The notes beneath the pieces were generated by a model, which did not search any database, was not told the origin of the DNA, and was given only the letters and a program-made list of their open reading frames with translations. 9,672 nucleotides of DNA from an uncultured Collinsella sp. (lineage in GTDB: Bacteria > Actinomycetota > Coriobacteriia > Coriobacteriales > Coriobacteriaceae): positions 1 through 9,672 of the forward strand of contig UQTD01000067.1 in the NCBI GenBank assembly GCA_900543845.1. Direction: 5' to 3'. Position numbers and translations under genes: made by a program. Positions within the stretch are counted from its first letter, which is position 1. Each line of letters opens with the position of its first letter. Positions 7,194 to 9,672 of this stretch are shown one piece after another.

Positions 7194-8060
7194 CTAGAGA
7201 CCAGGTTCTCCAAGCAGGTTAACAATGTGATACGCGAGATAACTCTTCTCGGCATCGGTAACGACAACGTTATAGGTAGACGACAAGTGGGCGGCTATGG
7301 CGTCCGCGCACGAGAATGCGCACGGATACGCCGTTTCATCGATTCGGAACAGCGCGTCGCCATTGATTTGCCCGGCCGTGGGGTCAAGCGCCCGCTGTGC
7401 GAAAAACTGCAGGTGACGAACGAAGCGTTCGTAAGGCAGCGAGGTGTTATCGAGGGTCGTAGAATAGCGCTCAGAAACAATCGCAAGCACGTCGCGAACA
7501 AGCTGGACCGAAACAATCAGACGGTCAGAGCGCTGCGGCATGGTGGCGTTGACGATATGCAGCGTAATAAAACCCTGCTCTTCTTCGCTCATCTGGATGC
7601 CCATATACTCCTTGATAATCTGCAGCGCACGGCCCGCAAGTGCATACTCCTTGCGATAGAACTGCTGGATCTCGAGCAGCAACGGATTCTCACAGGAGAC
7701 GCCCTTGCGCTCACGCTCCAAAGCAAGGCTGATATGGTCTGCGAGAGCAATGAGAATCTTGTCGTTGATATCAACATTGAGCTCTCGACGGAGCATCTGA
7801 ACAATTTCCTCGGAAATCACGAGGTTGACGGTGGGGATGGACTCCAAAAGATGTGCCAAGCGGTCAATCGTACGCGAGTCCTGAGAAGTTCCCTCCTGCA
7901 ACGCGTAGGTCTTTTCGATCGACGCCTCGTCGATGGCATCGCCGGCATGACGGCCAAAGCAGAGGCCTCGGCCGATGACGATGAGCTCGGAGCCATCGTC
8001 CGAAGTGACCATTGCGACGTTGTTGTTAAAAACTCGCTTGATAACCACGGTACCCACCAC
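7194..8060 (-). CDS. licT: LicT/BglG-family transcription antiterminator
   Basis: This 288-residue cytoplasmic RNA-binding regulator has a short N-terminal co-antiterminator domain (about 1-55, with RVFNNNV and VIGRGLCFG) and two PTS-regulation domains. All four phosphorylatable histidines of the family are present: His109 (LADHISLA) and His168 (LHIVNA) in PRD1, His216 (VRHLQFFAQR) and His278 (AYHIV) in PRD2. In this family PTS phosphorylation of the PRDs tells the protein whether sugar is available; when active it binds a hairpin in the leader RNA and stops termination. A candidate target lies before the IIA gene. The start is uncertain: two adjacent GTG codons (8060, 8057) follow the IIA stop by six bases with no strong ribosome site, and a further in-frame GTG at 8048 would match the usual short N-terminus better. 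Confidence 0.9.
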   Translation of the reverse strand: MVGTVVIKRVFNNNVAMVTSDDGSELIVIGRGLCFGRHAGDAIDEASIEKTYALQEGTSQDSRTIDRLAHLLESIPTVNLVISEEIVQMLRRELNVDINDKILIALADHISLALERERKGVSCENPLLLEIQQFYRKEYALAGRALQIIKEYMGIQMSEEEQGFITLHIVNATMPQRSDRLIVSVQLVRDVLAIVSERYSTTLDNTSLPYERFVRHLQFFAQRALDPTAGQINGDALFRIDETAYPCAFSCADAIAAHLSSTYNVVVTDAEKSYLAYHIVNLLGEPGL

Positions 8061-8066
8061 AAGAAT

Positions 8067-8579
8067 TTACTCGGAAAGCCAGATGACAGGCTCTTTAACA
8101 GCAACAGGGCCGGAAGCATGCTCACGAAGAGTCGAGTTCTCCGAGCGCTCGCACACAATAACGAAGACCGTGGGATCGAAGCCGGCGGCGCGGACCGCGT
8201 CGAAATCGACCTCGACGAGGGGCTGGCCCGCATCGACATGGTCACCCTGGGCAACAAGCGCATGGAAGCCCTTGCCCTCAAGCTTAACAGTATCGATTCC
8301 GATATGCAGCATCACCTGAGCAGAGCTGTCGTCGGACATGATGCCCAGCGCGTGCTCAGTCGGAAACAGCGCCGCGACGGTGCCGGAAACAGGAGCGCAC
8401 ACCGTTCCCTCTTTGGGAACCACGGCAACGCCATCGCCCACAGCACGGCTGCTAAAAGCGGGGTCATTGGTATTTTCTAGATGAACAAGCTCGCCGGAAA
8501 CGGGAGCGAGGATTTCGAACTCGGAAGCTGCAGTCTTCTGCTCATCCGAACCGCCCATCAGGCGAGAAAAGAAACCCAT
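8067..8579 (-). CDS. crr: PTS EIIA, glucose type
   Basis: This 170-residue cytoplasmic phosphocarrier takes phosphate from HPr and hands it to the EIIB domain of the permease in the same operon. The IIA(Glc) fold is evident from ILAPVSGELV (23-32), the paired histidine region EHALGI (His76) and LHIGIDTVKLEGKGF, whose His92 is the expected phosphorylation site. ATG 8579 is chosen: AAGGGA lies upstream at good spacing and the protein then begins MGFFSRL, as expected for a free-standing IIA. It is the first gene of the operon, six bases ahead of licT. Because the permease has no IIA domain, this protein probably completes it, though a IIA of this type could also serve other glucose-family permeases. 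Confidence 0.9.
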   Translation of the reverse strand: MGFFSRLMGGSDEQKTAASEFEILAPVSGELVHLENTNDPAFSSRAVGDGVAVVPKEGTVCAPVSGTVAALFPTEHALGIMSDDSSAQVMLHIGIDTVKLEGKGFHALVAQGDHVDAGQPLVEVDFDAVRAAGFDPTVFVIVCERSENSTLREHASGPVAVKEPVIWLSE

Positions 8580-8594
8580 GGTGGCATGTCCCTT

Positions 8595-8667
8595 CATAAA
8601 TATAGCCCAACCAAAATCAAGCGAATGCATCCATAGAGACACACCCGTTCAAAGACTTTGGTTAGGC
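8595..8667 (-). terminator. Leader terminator before the PTS operon
   Basis: On the minus strand, 8654-8667 (GCCTAACCAAAGTC) pairs over 14 positions with 8605-8618, including two G-U pairs. The loop is about 35 bases and the tail is TATATTTAT. It sits between the promoter candidate and the IIA ribosome site. Its first arm shares the bases of TAACC used by the upstream hairpin, so the two cannot form at once, which is the layout of an antitermination leader. The long loop makes it an unusual terminator. Confidence 0.5.
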
Positions 8668-8691
8668 CCACGTCCGAGGGACTCGGTAACC
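8660..8691 (-). promoter_or_regulatory. Candidate ribonucleic antiterminator (RAT) hairpin for LicT
   Basis: The transcript would fold as GGTTA with TAACC (8687-8691 with 8660-8664) around CCGAG with CTCGG (8682-8686 with 8674-8678) and a 3-base loop, with nine unpaired bases on one side. Seen directly: two short stems and an asymmetric internal loop, beginning with GGTTAC like the GTTAC core of known BglG/LicT targets. Its 3' part overlaps the 5' arm of the terminator. Only part of the known target consensus matches, so the identification rests on position and geometry as well as the licT gene downstream. Confidence 0.45.
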
Positions 8692-8716
8692 TTCCGCATT
8701 TCTTTTTACGGGAGCT

Positions 8717-8744
8717 ATTGTAGACAAGCCCAAAGCCGGAACAA
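8717..8744 (-). promoter_or_regulatory. Promoter of the PTS operon
   Basis: TACAAT (8717-8722, 5 of 6 to the -10 consensus) lies 16 bases from TTGTTC (8739-8744, 3 of 6 to the -35 consensus) on the minus strand. Transcription would start near 8710, about 20 bases before the RAT-like hairpin, as expected for a LicT-controlled leader. Confidence 0.5.
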
Positions 8745-8754
8745 CCATTATGAC

Positions 8755-8790
8755 CGATGAACGGTATTTTTTTCTTCGATAAACGGTATT
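8755..8790. repeat. Two 14-bp direct repeats upstream of the PTS promoter
   Basis: CGATGAACGGTATT (8755-8768) and CGATAAACGGTATT (8777-8790) match at 13 of 14 positions and are 22 bp apart, about two helical turns. They lie directly upstream of the -35 box. A candidate operator pair for an activator or repressor; the protein is unknown. Confidence 0.55.
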
Positions 8791-8943
8791 TAGGCGACAT
8801 TTGGATGCCTCCATAGCTTTGTAACCCTCGTGGCTATTCTCGATGGGGCACCCGACCCCGTATCGCGGCGCATGTCACCCCCAATCTGGGTATCCGGCGC
8901 ACGGCGCCCTATTGTCTTGCATAATTTCGCTTGCGCCATGCAT

Positions 8944-8970
8944 AAAAAGACGGGGGTGCCCCTTCCCGTC
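8944..8970 (-). terminator. Weak hairpin/T-run, minus strand
   Basis: GACGGG and CCCGTC (8949-8954 and 8965-8970) form a 6-bp stem followed by TTTTT on the minus strand. It is short, and no gene lies immediately upstream of it. Confidence 0.35.
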
Positions 8971-8990
8971 CAAACGTACCCCCGCTTGGA

Positions 8991-9227
8991 CCGTGCAAAA
9001 ACCGGAGTATTCAGCATCGTGGCCCCCGCCGGCGACGCCGCAAATCGGGGAAGCCACGCGATCGGCGTCGTTTTGAGACCCGGCGCGGCGCGAAACGCGT
9101 GTTATCGCCGCGCCGGACGCCATCCGCCAACCCAAATTGTCTGTCGAATGATCTCGCTGGCCCAAAAAGACACTTCCGGCGCGTATGCAGCCACCCCGGC
9201 CTGCTGAATACTCCCAAAAATGCACGG
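8991..9227. repeat. Segment bounded by 26-bp inverted arms
   Basis: 8991-9016 and the complement of 9202-9227 share CCGTGC, then seven bases that are mostly different, then GGAGTATTCAGCA, giving 20 of 26 matches. The 13-bp core is perfect. A 237-bp segment bounded this way could be a small non-autonomous element, an intergenic repeat unit, or a pair of protein-binding sites. I see no clear target-site duplication. Confidence 0.6.
9033..9121. repeat. Overlapping GC-rich hairpins
   Basis: CGACGCCG (9033-9040) is complementary to CGGCGTCG (9063-9070). Part of that second segment, GGCGTC (9064-9069), can instead pair with GACGCC (9116-9121), just outside a perfect 11-bp stem (9080-9090 with 9106-9116, 15-base loop). 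The two folds exclude each other. Confidence 0.55.
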
Positions 9228-9256
9228 CGCGCCCCGGGGGACCCGTGCGCGCCGTG
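9216..9256 (-). terminator. Second of two tandem terminator-like hairpins
   Basis: A perfect 10-bp stem (9223-9232 with 9247-9256, 14-base loop) is followed on the minus strand by CATTTTT. It lies directly after the T-run of the preceding hairpin and partly overlaps the right-hand inverted arm. Confidence 0.5.
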
Positions 9257-9292
9257 AAAAAACACGCTCGCATCCAAGAGAATGCGAGCGTG
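9257..9292 (-). terminator. Strong intrinsic terminator, minus strand
   Basis: A perfect 11-bp stem (CACGCTCGCAT, 9263-9273, with 9282-9292; 8-base loop) is followed on the minus strand by six T (9257-9262). The helicase-like gene upstream already ends at its own terminator about 220 bp earlier, so this one implies either a separate short transcript or a back-up stop. Confidence 0.75.
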
Positions 9293-9513
9293 AAAGTCAG
9301 ATGGCAGCAAGGGCGCCAGGCAGCGAGCGGAATCCCGAGCGTGTCCGCCCGGGCACTGCGGCCACCGTGCGTCAGTGGGGAGCTTCACGTTCTCCGTCGA
9401 TGCCAGAACCCCGCATACACGAATCTCCAACTAAGCCGATAGCCCACATCTCTTGCCGCAACCGTCTCCGTGCTTTTTCGTGAGGGGGCCGGCCCACCTC
9501 AAACTGCGCCCAC

Positions 9514-9547
9514 AAAAAGGGCCCCGAGCATAGTCTGCTCGGGGCCC
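9514..9547 (-). terminator. Strong terminator of the RGG-tail gene
   Basis: A perfect 12-bp stem (9519-9530 with 9536-9547, 5-base loop) is followed on the minus strand by TTTTT (9514-9518). It lies 34 bases after the stop codon at 9581-9583. Confidence 0.92.
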
Positions 9548-9580
9548 AAATTCATCTCGCCTTACCGCGCGACACGTATG

Positions 9581-9672
9581 TTACTTGCGCTTACCGCCGC
9601 CGTCGCCGGGACGACGGGAGCTGCCGCCGCGCTTGCCGCCACGATTGTTACCATAGCTGCCACGGTTATCGC
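9581..9672 (-). CDS. C-terminal tail of an RGG-rich protein, probably DEAD-box RNA helicase (partial)
   Basis: Only the last 29 codons are inside the window; the gene enters from the right edge. The tail is basic and rich in Gly, Arg, Asn and Ser (DNRGSYGNNRGGKRGG, then SSRRPGDGGGKRK and TAA), a low-complexity RNA-binding end common on bacterial DEAD-box helicases of the DeaD/CsdA type. No catalytic motif is visible, so other RNA-binding proteins with RGG tails remain possible. A strong terminator 34 bases downstream confirms that this frame is the 3' end of a real gene. It is transcribed in the same direction as the PTS operon but is separated from it by about 1 kb. Confidence 0.5.
   Translation of the reverse strand, partial: DNRGSYGNNRGGKRGGSSRRPGDGGGKRK

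Larger units (their letters stand above)
8800..9513. other. About 700 bp without a convincing gene
   Basis: The open frames here (up to 139 codons) are rich in Arg, Pro and Gly, overlap on both strands, lack good ribosome sites and resemble no family I know. The stretch holds several minus-oriented hairpins with T-tracts (8944-8970, 9216-9256, 9257-9292), a degenerate repeated segment (8911-8951 and 9136-9171), two 26-bp inverted arms (8991-9016 and 9202-9227) and GC-rich hairpins (9033-9070 and 9080-9116). It looks like structured intergenic DNA, possibly with a small RNA on the minus strand. Confidence 0.55.

Noticed and set aside
7158..8480. 440-codon + strand frame opposite licT and the IIA gene
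   Set aside because: Also a shadow; both minus-strand proteins have all their active histidines.
8594..8800. 68-codon minus-strand frame with a good GGAGG before its ATG
   Set aside because: It runs through the candidate promoter, RAT-like hairpin and terminator, matches no family, and its internal DNA repeat is out of frame. Retained only as a remote possibility of a leader peptide.
9004..9214. CRISPR-like repeats
   Set aside because: Only two copies of the core motif occur, in opposite orientation and with no regular spacing.
9011..9430. 139-codon minus-strand frame (and overlapping + strand frames) in the intergenic region
   Set aside because: The product is arginine/proline-rich low-complexity sequence, it spans two strong terminators, and it has no ribosome site.

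Overview
The window is high-GC bacterial DNA carrying only minus-strand genes. It reads like an anaerobic gut actinobacterium of the Coriobacteriia, probably Collinsella-like. That placement is an inference from the GC-rich coding, CGC-dominated arginine usage, strong GGAGG-type ribosome sites, an [FeFe]-hydrogenase beside sugar PTS genes, and the general look of the proteins. No rRNA or other phylogenetic marker is present to confirm it.

Reading in the direction of transcription (right to left), the window begins with the last 29 codons of a gene with an RGG-rich tail, probably a DEAD-box RNA helicase, and its strong terminator (9514-9672). About 700 bp without a convincing gene follows (roughly 8800-9513). 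It holds several minus-oriented hairpin/T-tract structures, a degenerate repeated segment, a pair of 26-bp inverted arms and GC-rich hairpins that could compete with each other.

Next is a complete alpha-glucoside PTS operon (4092-8744). It has a promoter, a leader that looks like a LicT/BglG-type antitermination switch, a IIA(Glc)-type protein, a LicT-type antiterminator, a IICB permease and a GH4 6-phospho-alpha-glucosidase, ending at a hairpin terminator. Together these would import a disaccharide such as maltose or a sucrose isomer, phosphorylate it, hydrolyse the 6-phosphate, and regulate their own expression by antitermination.

The last unit is a two-gene redox operon (165-3835). The first gene is a fusion of a NuoF-type [4Fe-4S] domain with a GltD-like NAD(P)H/FAD oxidoreductase. 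The second is an [FeFe]-hydrogenase. The pair resembles the glutamate-synthase-linked (group A2) hydrogenases, in which NAD(P)H electrons would be exchanged with H2. In this copy the hydrogenase is interrupted by a TGA at a position where I expect a conserved Trp (TGG). Its last 120-130 codons switch abruptly in codon usage (arginine is 13/14 CGC before the switch and 1/13 after). The gene then runs into AT-richer DNA (1-164) with a perfect 20-bp inverted repeat at the very edge. The hydrogenase end of the window is therefore either a decayed, recombined locus or an assembly chimera; this is the most interesting thing to check.
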